Assembly (NCBI GenBank): GCA_963920635.1
Contig: OY987300.1
Location: 55,821,415 to 55,885,414 of the forward strand
Length of the DNA: 64,000 nucleotides
Origin: Pseudeuparius sepicola
Taxonomy: Eukaryota; Arthropoda; Insecta; Coleoptera; Anthribidae
Reading direction: 5' to 3'
Position 1 is the stretch's first letter, and each line of letters starts with the position of its first letter. Made by a program: the position numbers and the translations under genes. This document shows, one piece after another, positions 47,283-57,688 of this stretch. Under the pieces are notes generated by a model. The model did no database searches. It was not told the DNA's origin and worked only from the letters and a program-made list of their open reading frames with translations.

Positions 47283-48042
47283 ACGAAACATTTTCTTTAT
47301 AACCAAACTTTATTAAACTATTTTTAAACAGTTTCATTGTTTTTTTTCATTTTCTCGATATTAATGCCTACTGAAAATTGCAGTGTGCTAATAAAAATTA
47401 TTGACAAATCTTGTCACACGTAATTGTTGTTATCCGTCAGGTGAAAACACTAAATTCTGGTAGTTTCCATTATTGCATCTTAAGTTACGGATTTCAAAAA
47501 AGCGATTTTTCCATGAAAACGGTTGACTTTTTCGAAACGAATAAAGAGTACCTTTTTTGAAGAGAAATGTTCAAGACTTTAAAAAAAATTGTTTTCGGCT
47601 TTTTAAATTTATACCAGTCAAAATTTTGAGCCCATGGGTATTGCGTGAAGTCCGTTCCTGACTTCCACGGCATTGTCCAAGCATGATTCAAATATGAGGT
47701 AATTGGTTTTTACCGTCTATGCAAAATTCCAAAATTTCATCAAAATATACAAGGGCGTTCAAAAGTTAAATCAAAAAATGTAAAGCAGTGAGTACCCCTT
47801 TGGGACCCTGTAGTTCTGTTACGGAGTACTTTAGGGGAAAAAAATATATGAAACACCAGGTATATTTTGACGTCACCAACACGCTGGCGAGAGATTTCCC
47901 CGAACTTACCGGACACCCTGTATATAGGGAAAAAATGGTATGTTTCTAGGAAAATAATATCGACGACGTCACTGCGGTCATTTTCCCAAACATCAAAAAG
48001 CTAATTTTTGGTCATAATTGGACATTAGTAGGTATGTCCCAT

Positions 48043-49510
48043 TTAAAACCCATTAGTGCATGAGGTTATAATTTTAAAAAAATAAACTTTAATTTTGCTT
48101 ATTTATTTATTGAAAGATACTTAAAAACACACAAAAAAATATACATAAACATTCTAAAATTTTCAAAAATAAGGGACGTCCCTTTTGAGGAACTTCATGC
48201 GACTTCAATGTAACTATCGAGTATAATAGGACCTAAAGCATTCTTTAGGATGTAACCCTATGTTGCATTTAGTACAAACAAAATTTGACTTTTTCCCACA
48301 TAAGGCACATCTTCTATCAGTCTGGGAATAATCAACCAAATGATCTGCTCTATTAAATCTCACATCTGAATGTCGTGGAATAACTTTTCCTTTCTTGGAT
48401 TTGACACCGTATAAATGTAATAAAATAAAATGGCAATATTTCTTGTAAATGGTAGAAAACTGGCACAGACGGGATTGTCAGGATGGCTTTTCCTCATTAA
48501 CAACCAAGCATTGACAACACTTATGTCAAAAAGGTAAGCAAAAATTGGCCACCACCACTTGCATTGTCTCACCCGAGTTCTATAATTTGCTACCATATTG
48601 TCCAACTTGTCTAGTCCTCTCATTTCAAGGTTGTAATTATATATTGCACCTGGTTTAGGAACTTTTATTTTGGATTTAGTTTCCCGAGAATATCGCATGC
48701 CAGATCTTGTCGATAAAGATGATTCTGTGTCAAAGTTTGATGCTACGATTACAACCTTGCTGACCTTCCACTGGACAATAATCACATCATCAAAATTCTG
48801 GAGACATAGGTTCTGGACTTTAGTTCTTATGTAATGTGACAGGGGAATTTCGTCATCCGAGTCAAATTCTGGAGGAGTTTTTGTGCGAATTATAGCATCA
48901 CACTCGGCTCTGAGGGTTGCTGCACCAAAATGATTCGGATCAGCTTCGTGTTCATCATCGGATTTATCGCTGTCAGCATCTGTCAGGTCACCATCTTCAT
49001 CGGGAGGCACCATAAATATGTCAGCACCTTCCGTGTTATCCTCTTTTATAATTGCTAACGCTTCATGCAAAGCCAACCTGAAATAGGTTTTAAAATGTCA
49101 GTGGTATTTACTGCACGACGTCCCTTGTAAGGGACAATAAATTTTTGGGCTACAAAAACGACACTGCGGTTCATCAACTACCACCAAACAATAAGTTATC
49201 CATTTGTCTGTACATTATAGTGTACAGAAAACTAAAATTTGTAAATAAATCTACAAAGTATATAATAAAAAAAACTCAATATCACTTACCCGCCTTGCCT
49301 AGTCGAATACAAACTGGGATCAATGACAGATTCGTACTGTATCTTTCACAATCAAAACACAAATTGCACTTGATTTTCAATATATAGTGGATGTGACAGC
49401 GTCAAAATATGCCTTTCACAAATTCTAGGTTAAGTTGGCTGAATAGTGTGAGCCTGGTTGACTAAGAAATTGCCGTCCCTTTAAGGGGACATTATGCACT
49501 AATGGGTTAA
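48043..49510 (-). mobile_element. piggyBac-type element at TTAA, nested in A
   Basis: TTAA at 48,043-48,046 and 49,507-49,510 flank CCCATTAGTGCAT and its reverse complement ATGCACTAATGGG, a 13-bp inverted repeat; two extra A bases precede the left one. Copy 2 of element A has an intact TTAA at the matching place (53,128-53,131), so this is a clean filled-site/empty-site pair. Subterminal GGGACGTCCC-type palindromes occur near both ends (48,172; 49,120). The transposase inside is defective. Confidence 0.92.
48214..49076 (-). pseudogene. piggyBac transposase lacking its catalytic core
   Basis: A 238-codon frame (49,076-48,360) begins with the acidic N-terminus typical of the family (DEDGDLTDADSDKSDDEHE), then jumps directly to VIIVQWKVSKVVIVASNF and the conserved C-terminal block MRGLDKLDNMVANYRTRVRQ, KWWWPIFAYLFDISVVNAWL. 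The aspartates of that block are kept, but the roughly 300 residues that normally precede it, with the first two catalytic aspartates, are gone. After HDIQM a frameshift (about 48,362) separates the cysteine-rich tail (CALCGKKSNFVCTKCNIGLH ... CFRSYYTR, stop at 48,214). Intact piggyBac proteins are near 600 residues. A deletion derivative, unable to transpose itself. Confidence 0.92.
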
Positions 49511-49639
49511 GAACCCCTTGTCGAAATCGACTATCGAGTTTTTGTGCATGCTCCCGCTGTATAGGCCTGGGACGTCCAGTTTCGCTGACCCTGTACAAAT
49601 TACAGCATGGTTGTGAATAAAATAATAAGTGTGTTTAAG

Positions 49640-50170
49640 AACATTCACTGTCGAGAATCTTGCCTAAGTTATGTTTAGATTTATCTCTGTATACTTTTAA
49701 AAAAGCTGTGGAATTCATTCCTTGCCTGCATCTGCGCCAGACCTGCCGGCACCCATATGCGCCGAACGAGCGTTTAAACAAAAAACTAAATAGTTTACAT
49801 AAAACTTTTCCATATATCCCCGGAGGAATGTTCGCCCCATCTGTCGGTGGCCCCGGTGTTGATTTTTCCGTTCGCTGGAAAAATATAAAGGCGCTATGGC
49901 GAATATTGCGCCAGCCCAGCGCCGCGGGATTCGTGACCATCAGCCGCGTAAGATATGACTGCACCAACTTTAATAATATTTCGTGGACGGCATGGGAGTT
50001 ACCTCTGATGCTGCACTTCTGGTCGGGTTTACTGCCCTCGAGGTTAATTACAGCCGGGGTTTTGCCGAGAAATTTTCCCAGAATTTTACGGATAGCGAGG
50101 GCTGGGAAAAATTGTCCTCAAAGATGTCATGCCCAAACGAGGCAGCTAAGCGCCCACTGAATACCAGATT
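49640..50170. other. GC-richer island open in several frames
   Basis: Raised G+C with long frames on both strands (49,660-50,160 and 49,983-50,453 plus; 49,967-49,635 minus). None shows a known domain. Simultaneous openness on both strands points to composition rather than coding. Non-repetitive in the window. Candidate conserved non-coding element. Confidence 0.3.
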
Positions 50171-50654
50171 TCGCCGCATGACCTATATATATATATTTGT
50201 CTTGCTTTTCTTCTCAAGACCGGCTTTCTTTCACTTAATGGAGTTGATCATCCTAAATCTACTGAAATTAAATGTGCATATAATTATAACGCGCTTCTTC
50301 GTGAGTCAGCTCGAAGGTGCATTCAACCTTTCACCTCACACTTGCAACGAAGTGGCAGCGATAAATTTTCTGAACAGGCGTCAATCGCCTCAAACTGTAA
50401 ACTTATACCTTTCTTATATTATGAAACGTTTGTTGATAAAACGGATAGAGTAACTCCATATAGGTACTACACCGGTAAACACACTAAGCCAACCCACTTG
50501 TAATATTAGATTCGAGGTCACTGACCAGATTATGTATATTGTTTTCTGAAAATAGAGGAAATTTTTTTCTCGTACTATTTTTGGCCAATTTGAGGTCCAG
50601 TTCCATTACCTGTGCCACTTAACTTGCCAAATCTAGTCTTTAGAAAAACCGGTC

Positions 50655-51140
50655 TGTACAGGGTTTCCCAAATTGGACCCCGTTGGGGGGGGGGGGTTCT
50701 CTTATCTCCCGAAAAACAAAAAATAGCTATGTTGTTCGATTTCGACAAAGTTGAATACCGAAAATCGCATACTGAATTTTATTATTATTATCGATTACAT
50801 TAATAATAATTAATAAATGGTGGCATTCATAGCATTCTCGAAAACCACCGTTAGTATTAAATGTAATACGAAGTTTAGGTAAAAATTTGTCTGCATCTAC
50901 CCTGGATAAATAATATGAATCTAGTTTCTTACAAGAGGTGTTTTGCATACCGTCAAAGTTATTATTATTTCTTTATAAGAACAAGGATGTCTTTAGTTTT
51001 TCGTAAAAAAAATCTGATCCACTCGTAAATATGATACCGGCGAGCCTGACATATCTAGGACATATACAAATAGAAAATATTTAATGTCCACAATTACCCG
51101 CATGGCCGGAATTTACCACCCTTACCGTACAGGGTGTTTC
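50655..51140. other. Orphan transposon ends and a 13-G run
   Basis: CAGGGTTTCCCAAATTGG (50,658) and CAGGGTGTTTCTAAATTATGG (51,131) look like two same-orientation element ends without visible mates. A run of 13 G follows the first at 50,684. The stretch between is AT-rich with no gene. Confidence 0.4.
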
Positions 51141-51333
51141 TAAATTATGGTGCCAAATTAATTTGGGCAGGTGGGAAAGAGGTCGTTTTAAGCAATTCCT
51201 AAGAACATGCCTGGGATTATTATTACGATTTTACGGTTTTCTGTAGTAATTGTGCGAATGCTGTTCTAGTTCTATCTAGGAAAAAGTTGGCTCTAGCCGC
51301 AAATGGAAATGAATAGTAATTGCCACCCTCGGT

Positions 51334-51405
51334 CGCACAAGCATGTGGTTGCTTCTGAGCTAGGTACTCCTAGTTAGGTATTGTAAGGATGAAAATTATT
51401 ATATT
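51334..51405 (+). repeat. Repeat R, copy 3
   Basis: GCACAAGCATGTGGTTGCTTCTG, TAGGTACTCCTAGTTAGGTATTGTAAGG and GTGAAAATTATTATATTA align with the copy at 15.5 kb; the 5' hairpin is missing. Confidence 0.65.
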
Positions 51406-51989
51406 ACAGAATATCGATAAAACACAATCTGGACGATTAGGTACTCTTCTGCAAATTCATTTTTTGCATGACGGATTATATTTTTACCGGCCTCCACGTA
51501 ATAGGTACACTTTTTCCACTTAGATGGGCAACCAATCCGTGTAAAAAAAGAACTTATAGTTATAATTTAATTTGCCTTTTATCTTAGGTTATTCATATTT
51601 TCTGCATGAAACTGTAATCCAGATTTGAGTGGATTTTTCTGTTCTAAAAATATAACCAACGTCCGGAGATATTTCTAGACTTTGATATAACCAGTTCTGA
51701 GGTTTGTCCTGGCGTTTCCGCCACATTTTTAAATTCTACTGGCGACAGGGTGCTCCTTATAATAATTATTATTTAAATCAACGGCTTTTTCGAACGTTTA
51801 CAGGAAATTAATTCAATAAACTTTTCTGTTTATCGATCAGAACCTAGGTACTACATATTTGTCGTGAATCATGTTATTTTTTTGTTGTCATGAAATATAC
51901 TAGAAATTATCGCAATCCTTTGATAGCCTACACGAGAAACGCAAATTTTAGAGCGGGGAAAATACACCGGATGAACATACGATAATTTA

Positions 51990-52345
51990 TTCCCACTTTA
52001 TATTCAAACTAAGCGGACACGTTTCGTTTGTATGGTGGTTGAGACGTCGGGTGCTACCGTGCCATTGTGAAATAAAACGACCCGAATGCATGCCTGGGAT
52101 GCATGAAGACAAAATTAATGCAGGGGACATTTCCAGAAATTGAGCGGACGTGGCAGAAGTTCTTGCTTAATTTATTCGGATAATGTCTTTAGAAAGACCG
52201 ATTTCACATGATGAACCAACATGAATAATACGCGACAGGGATGATTAATGCCTACGCAGCAAATATTGCAAGTAGGTATCTTCTTTTGCGCAGTTGCGTA
52301 ATCGCAGTTCATATTTTGATGTTCGTTGGTCGCGGGAGAGTATGT
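51990..52345. other. Candidate conserved non-coding element
   Basis: Balanced composition, no open frame longer than chance, no relatives in the window. It has GTGAAATAAAACGACCCG, CATGCCTGGGATGCATG (palindromic) and GGGATGATTAATGCC. The impression is of regulatory sequence only. Confidence 0.25.
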
Positions 52346-52594
52346 AGGTAACAAAAATTAAACATAAAAAGTAGTAATAGGCCTTTGTTTCTTGTCTGGC
52401 ATTGATTTATTCTACGAACTGCAACAATAGGACATTTAGGTAAGCCGATAATTTTTCATTTTTCAGTTAAAAATTTATAAGTGGGTATTCAGACTTTATC
52501 GCATTTCCCATTTACGTAAATAAATATTGTAAATTTTATGGAAATAATTTCAGTATCATTTTGTTTGAATAAACAATAAGGCCAGTTAATATTG

Positions 52595-53210
52595 TTTTAG
52601 CGAAACTCGATGTTCCAGGCTTACAGCGGGAACACGAAAACTCAAAATAAAATTTCGAAAAGGGGGTTTTAAATGGAATACACTAAGGTCCAGTTATAAC
52701 CGAAAATGAGCTTTTTCATGTTTGGGAAAATGGTCGCTGTGACGTCATTGATTATTCTTATCATTCTCATCAACTTTTGTAGGAAAAGATTTTCTGTAAG
52801 TATCTTTTATTGTTAAAAATCTACAGGGTCAAATATGTAAAAAACATGGAATTTTTTTCTAATTATTTTCCTAAATCTAGCTAGCCATGGAAACAGTTCA
52901 TAGTCAGAAATTATTTAAGAGTATGTTAGGGTGTCTTGCGCACCCTTAAATGTATTCAACTGGAATATTTTTATTTTAATTTAATTGTGCGCAAGGCACC
53001 CTAACATAGATACTCTTAAACAATTAATGAAATCCAATACCTATATAGGGAGAACACGGTATGTTTCTGGGTAAATAATATATATAATAATATATATAAA
53101 TAATAATTGGACCTTAGTATGCCCCATTTAAGAAACCCTTTTCGAAATTTTATTTTGAGTTTTCGTGTTCCCTCTGTAGGCCTGGGACGTCGAGTTTCGC
53201 TCACACTGTA
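52595..53210. mobile_element. Fold-back element A, copy 2 (empty piggyBac site)
   Basis: Arms AGCGAAACTCGATGTTCCAGG (52,599) and CCTGGGACGTCGAGTTTCGCTC (53,180-53,202), with GCTAGCCATGG, GTCAGAAATTATTTAAGAG and GTGCGCAAGGCACCCTAACAT near the middle. The terminal CAGGGTG is lost on the left and mutated on the right (CACACTGTA). TTAA at 53,128-53,131 corresponds to the piggyBac target in copy 1. Older than copy 1 by arm divergence. Confidence 0.85.
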
Positions 53211-53283
53211 CACCTAAACATTTCCAAAGTAAAAAATTGCTGGCCTTCAAACCTTCGAACAGATAGCGATTTGATAGATGTAT

Positions 53284-53648
53284 TACACAGGCTGTTCAAA
53301 AATTGTAAAAATCCTAACGCTACTTGAAAAAGTAGACATTTAAGAAAGTTTAAGAATTACTTCCGAAATGTAAATGCTCCCTGTACAAACCATTTTTTAA
53401 TGTGAAAACCGATGTTTTAAAATAGATTAGGTAATTTTTAAAGAAGATTTCTTTTTTCTTTTTGAATGTAGCTGGTTCCAAAATATCCTAAAACATTTAG
53501 TTTTGACTACGTAGTATAGGCCAATCTTGGAGATAAAATTTAATTTGATGCAACTTTCCTTAATTACTTTTCCACGTAGCTTTAAGATTTTTGGTACCTT
53601 ACCCATCATTTTTTTTATTTTTATTTTTTAATTTTTGAACACCCTGTA
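53284..53648. mobile_element. MITE S
   Basis: CAGGCTGTTCAAAAATTG near 53,288 and AATTTTTGAACACCCTG-TA ending at 53,648 form a short terminal inverted repeat with the CAGG-TG type end. No coding capacity; the 60-codon minus-strand frame is featureless. Confidence 0.65.
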
Positions 53649-53703
53649 TATTAAATCGAACAACTATCTTTTCGAGGGTTTAAAGACAAGCAAGCATTTT
53701 ATG

Positions 53704-53850
53704 AAGAATGACTTTCTCTCGAAAATGTACACCCTGTACCCTGTATTTTTACAAATAGGTAGTCTAGTCAATAGTATGGAAGAGAATGACTTTTTCTCGA
53801 AAATGTACACCCCGTATTTTTACAAATAGTCTAGTCGATAGTACCTATAG
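53704..53850 (+). repeat. 77-bp tandem duplication beside MITE S
   Basis: GAATGACTTT.TCTCGAAAATGTACACC, then GTATTTTTACAAATAG and TCTAGTC.ATAGTA occur twice, 77 bp apart (from 53,706 and 53,783). Copy 1 has an extra duplicated ACCCTGT. Confidence 0.85.
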
Positions 53851-54059
53851 AATGTTTTTTTTAATTACTTATATAGAAATATTTGTAGACTTTATCAGGA
53901 CTTGACACTAGCGGGATAGTGTTTAGTTTATGGCAAGCTCTGTTGATAATCTCGTGAAAAATGTTATGGTAAATTAATTCAGAAACGAGTAAATCAAGAA
54001 GTCACTGGCCGCTTTCTAATGTGTTTCCATAAATAAGTTTTTATCGTGGCTCATTTACA

Positions 54060-54580
54060 TAATTGAGTAAAGCCGCGGCAAAATTTATTGAACTTCCCGA
54101 AATTCTTTTGGACTCTTTTTCTTCCAAGAAGGTAGTTTTCCATTATCGCCGGCTCGCAAGACGGCGGCAATTTCGTCGGCGCAATTTTGTAAAAGTTTCA
54201 CGACACTGCTCTGCGCAAATTAAGATTTTTTGGTTGTTGATGGAAGATAACAGAACACATGCTGTCGTACCGGATAATTTATTATCTTCTCGGGATTCCT
54301 TTAACCGACGCCCATATGATTATACTTGCAGTCAGGTTGTTGCTAAGAGAAATTCAAAACTTGCAACCTACACCCGCCAGTACGGTAATTTTTTAAGGTA
54401 CGTTACGAGGGCAGCTTACGTATTAGCTCAAGTTTTATGCAAATTTCGGTCGTTTTTTGCGGAGTGTATGGGCCGAACAAATTACTGGAGGAAAGTTACT
54501 TTGTTGTCGGCACGGCGAGAGTCAAAAATAAATTGGCGCGACTGGATGCCTTCAGTATGCAAATTCCTGGTAAATTAAGG
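54060..54580. other. Candidate conserved non-coding element with a 171-codon open frame
   Basis: GC-richer, non-repetitive stretch. The plus-strand frame 54,063-54,578 starts at TTG rather than ATG; its first in-frame ATG is near 54,240. The translation is basic (RRLARRRQFRRRNFVK) and has no recognisable domain. Words such as TATGCAAATT and GTAAATTAAGGCATGATTA are regulatory-looking. I favour non-coding, but this is the most gene-like unassigned frame of the islands. Confidence 0.3.
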
Positions 54581-54599
54581 CATGATTAGAGTGTACACT

Positions 54600-56122
54600 G
54601 CACGTTGGCTTTATTTAAGGTTGGCGAGTGGGCCCGACCTTACCCAGGGGCGGCTTTATACCTTGAAAAACGTTATCTGCTTTCACAATACAAAAAAAAA
54701 CGGTTTAGCGCCTATGTAAAACACTGTGTAAACTCAAGCATAGTTTGTCCCGCACTATATTATTCTATACTCGATCTTATACCTCTAAAAAGAAGAAGAA
54801 GAATCAATGGGATCATTTATAAAACGCAAAATTATAGTCTCAGTGCCCTGTCTGTTAAAATCAACAAAAGATATATCAAAAGGAAGATATGTAAAAATTA
54901 TGATCAGAATGACCATAATAGCATTTTATGTAACTTGTTTGTAAGCTTGGTCTGATGATATATTAATATAAGTACACTGTGAACGGGGCATCATCTGTGG
55001 TGTACAATTTTCCATACTAAAATTCCCTCCTACCCCACTCAACTGGCACTCCTACATTTCATGCAGGCCATAATATTATTTAATTTTAAATAAAATATAT
55101 ATTTACTTTAGAACTTAACTTTATATAAAATACATTCATTGAAAATGAATTATGACGTACATTTCCTATTTCAAGGAAACGAATGGTATTTCTTTATTAT
55201 ATATTATATATAAAAGTCGAAAAATCTGTTGGAAAATATTTCAATTTCAAACAGCAGTTATATTATTTTTTAACCAGGTTACTGTTTTCTGCAACTTTAA
55301 GTTTTCTCTCGTGAATGTATGTAATATTACGGAGCAGTCCATTCGGACTCGCACGATTCAGTCCACCGGGATTTTTCCCGATGTCCAGATGGGCCAATTC
55401 GCCTCTGCTCCTCCCATGAGGTAATGGCTGACTGAGCAAGTATGGTATGTGCGAACAGCGAGAGGGGGGGGGGTAGCGAAACTGGGAAAATTCTGTTAAG
55501 TTGCGGTGATGTCGAGACATGGCTCAAAGGGGGGAGGTTTTGAGCCTTTCATTATATAGGTTTTTAAGAGTTTTTTTTTCATTTTCTTTTTTTTCTTGTT
55601 CAGAAATTTGTTTTATTTAACACCTCAAGGCCAATAAAAAAGAAATAAGCATTTCAGAAGAATGAGAGGGTCACTTCCGCTCGAAAGCACGTGGTATTCC
55701 CGGAAATTCCTGGTATTATCCTCCGCTTGGCAACACTGCGTCACGGAAGATGGCCCTGTGGGGAAGTGGGGGAAGTCGGACGATGTGTTCAGGGCACGTA
55801 CACGGGTTTCTCTAATTGGTTAGGAGAAACAGTCATGCTGGATAAGAATAGTAATTTTAAGGAAGGGATAAAGGAGGGCATTTAGTAAACTTTACTATTT
55901 TATCTTTCATAAAGAACGATATATTCTGTGATCTTTGTGAAACACTAACCAGACAATAGATGAGTACTTGGTCTCGTGTATTCTGGGCCTCACTGCCATC
56001 AAAACTGGTAAAGAAAGTAGAAGATGGATTAAAATGATCAAACTTATAACTTCAAAATCACAAAGATGTATTATTTGCACTATTTTCCGCCGAACGTAAT
56101 ATACCTCAAATTGTATAATAGG
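54600..56122. other. Unassigned sequence with a GC-richer part (55,320-55,800)
   Basis: No gene recognised. Overlapping frames on both strands at 55,260-55,530 reflect GC-rich DNA. A run of nine or more G (55,464-55,474) is notable. An ATG frame at 54,605-54,955 has no domain. Confidence 0.3.
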
Positions 56123-56594
56123 TACAGTCGCGGACAGTTGGTATCGAACGACCTGAAGAGGTTTCTCGTGGCTATCGTTACAGGGCGCGCGGAGACGGCA
56201 ACATCGCGCTGGAGTCTGCAGCCGGCCGGTCTGCTAAAAATAGAACCATAAAATGCAAATTACAGCCTCCAGCCTCTCACAGCAAAGGAACAAAATTCGA
56301 GGAAAATGCAACTTTGTGCTGGTAATAATTCCAACCCCAGTGTTGGTATTTAATATTTCGTACTATTTTATCATGTTACTATACCGTCTAGTATTTATGA
56401 TAATGAAATAAAAAAATAATAAATATCAAGGCTGAGATTAGAATCAACACCACAATAAAAGTTGCTTTTTCTCGAGTTTCCTTCCTTTGCTGCCAGCACC
56501 CTGTATTAATTAGGAATATGAAATTAGGTAAATCCATAGTCAATTTGAGCCACAATAGAATTCCGAAGAATTTCTCAAAAACAATAATTTAATA

Positions 56595-57398
56595 TACAGG
56601 GTGTCTACTTTTAAACATATGCAAATTAATAAAATCTTTATTTTTGGAGATAATCCCTGAACATTCTTTGTGTGAAAGGCCTTCAAAAATCGCTTCTTTT
56701 AGCCTTCCTATCATTTTCAAAAGGCAAATCCAGGTCCGGCTACGATTTTTGAGTGTTTTTTTATTTAAAATCTACCAATACAGCGTTAATCAGGATCCCC
56801 CTAAAACCCCTTTATATACCAAATTTGAACAAAGAATTTAGAGAGAGATCTATTCTACAGGATGTCAAGGTTCAGCAAAATAGGAAATTTACAGGCATTT
56901 GGCGAGTCAAGTGTGCCATGGAATCCCGTCAAAATAGTTTAATTGTCAACAGAACCACTCAAAGTGTTGGTGTGCAAAGATTCAATACAGGGTATTTTTC
57001 TCTGCCCCATCTGAAAATGCTGAATTTTTATGACTTGACTCGCCAGAGATGCCTGAAGAGGTTTCTTTAAATTTCCTATTTTGCTCAATTTTGACATCCT
57101 GTAGAATAGAACTCTCTCTATATTTTTTGTTCAAATTTGGTATATAAAGGGTTTTCGACTGTCCTGATTGACGCTGTGGTGTCAGATTTTAAATAAAAAA
57201 ATGGCTAAATGGTTTTTGTGAAAATCGGGGGAATAAAAAAATCGTAGCCGGCCCTGGATTTGCAATTTGAAAATGGCAGGATTGCTAAAATAAGCGGCTT
57301 TTGAAGTCCTTTCGGACAAAAAACAGATCAAGCGATTATCTCAAAAATTAAAGATTTCAAGGATTTGTATAATATGTTTAAAAGTAGATATGGGGGCT
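56595..57398. mobile_element. Fold-back element J, copy 2 (CAGGGTG end)
   Basis: Starts TA-CAGGGTGTCTACTTTTAAAC. The right arm ends near 57,390 with GTTTAAAAGTAG, and the final CAGGGTG equivalent is degraded. Internal pairs match copy 1: ACCACTCAAAGTGTTGGTGTGC, TTTAAATAAAAAAATGGCTAAATGG and TAGCCGGCCCTGGATTTGC. Better preserved on the left than copy 1 and so defines the family's outer end. Confidence 0.82.
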
Positions 57399-57688
57399 CT
57401 TAATATTAATTAGAAAATGTATGGCACAAAATTAATGGATTATCGGATTACCTGAGTTGAAATATTTTAGCATAGATATTTATATCTTTTTAAATAGGTA
57501 TTTATTAATTATACCTACCTGCACTTAATATAACTAAATTTAGGGGATTAACTTAATAATTGTAATATTGAATTGGATGTAGATTTTGAAAATATCGATT
57601 ATACCTGCTCCTAGCCCTTTGTATAAATACTAAGGTGGGTGGGCTAAAATTATTTAGTCAGTATCCTAATTCGAGAGAGTAACTAACA

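Larger units (their letters stand above)
45606..47922 (+). mobile_element. Element C: DD41D element with long inverted repeats
   Basis: TA-CAGGGTGTCCGGTAAG (45,606) to CTTACCGGACACCCTG-TA (47,922), 2,317 bp. Inverted repeats are about 530 bp (45,608-46,139 and 47,389-47,920) and nearly identical. A 65-codon frame appears in both arms with one residue changed. The transposase start codon is only 3 bp past the left arm. Same architecture as the element at 2,081-4,722, but the repeats are unrelated beyond CAGGGTG. Confidence 0.93.
44298..49595. mobile_element. Fold-back element A, copy 1, carrying three nested elements
   Basis: Starts TA-CAGGGTGAGCGAAACTCGACG (44,298) and ends TTTCGCTGACCCTG-TA (49,595). 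The left arm runs to about 44,672 and the right arm begins near 44,700. The right arm is interrupted twice: at 44,883-47,922 by elements B and C, and at 48,043-49,510 by a piggyBac element. The remaining pieces (44,700-44,882; 47,923-48,042; 49,511-49,595) rejoin to mirror the left arm. Without insertions it would be near 0.8 kb. A second copy lies at 52,595-53,210. Confidence 0.9.

Noticed and set aside
45837..47691. Paired 65-codon frames (45,837-46,034 plus and 47,691-47,494 minus)
   Set aside because: Mirror positions in the inverted repeats of element C, not a gene family.
48360..49076. Treating the 238-codon piggyBac frame as an intact or domesticated gene
   Set aside because: The first two catalytic aspartates are missing and the cysteine tail is out of frame; it sits between intact TTAA ends of a young-looking insertion.
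49635..50453. Long overlapping frames on both strands as a possible host gene
   Set aside because: Open on both strands at once, no domain, no splice or polyadenylation context that I can defend; better explained by GC-rich composition.
50684..50696. 13-G run as a G-quadruplex regulatory element
   Set aside because: A single homopolymer next to a transposon end; no set of four separated G-runs.
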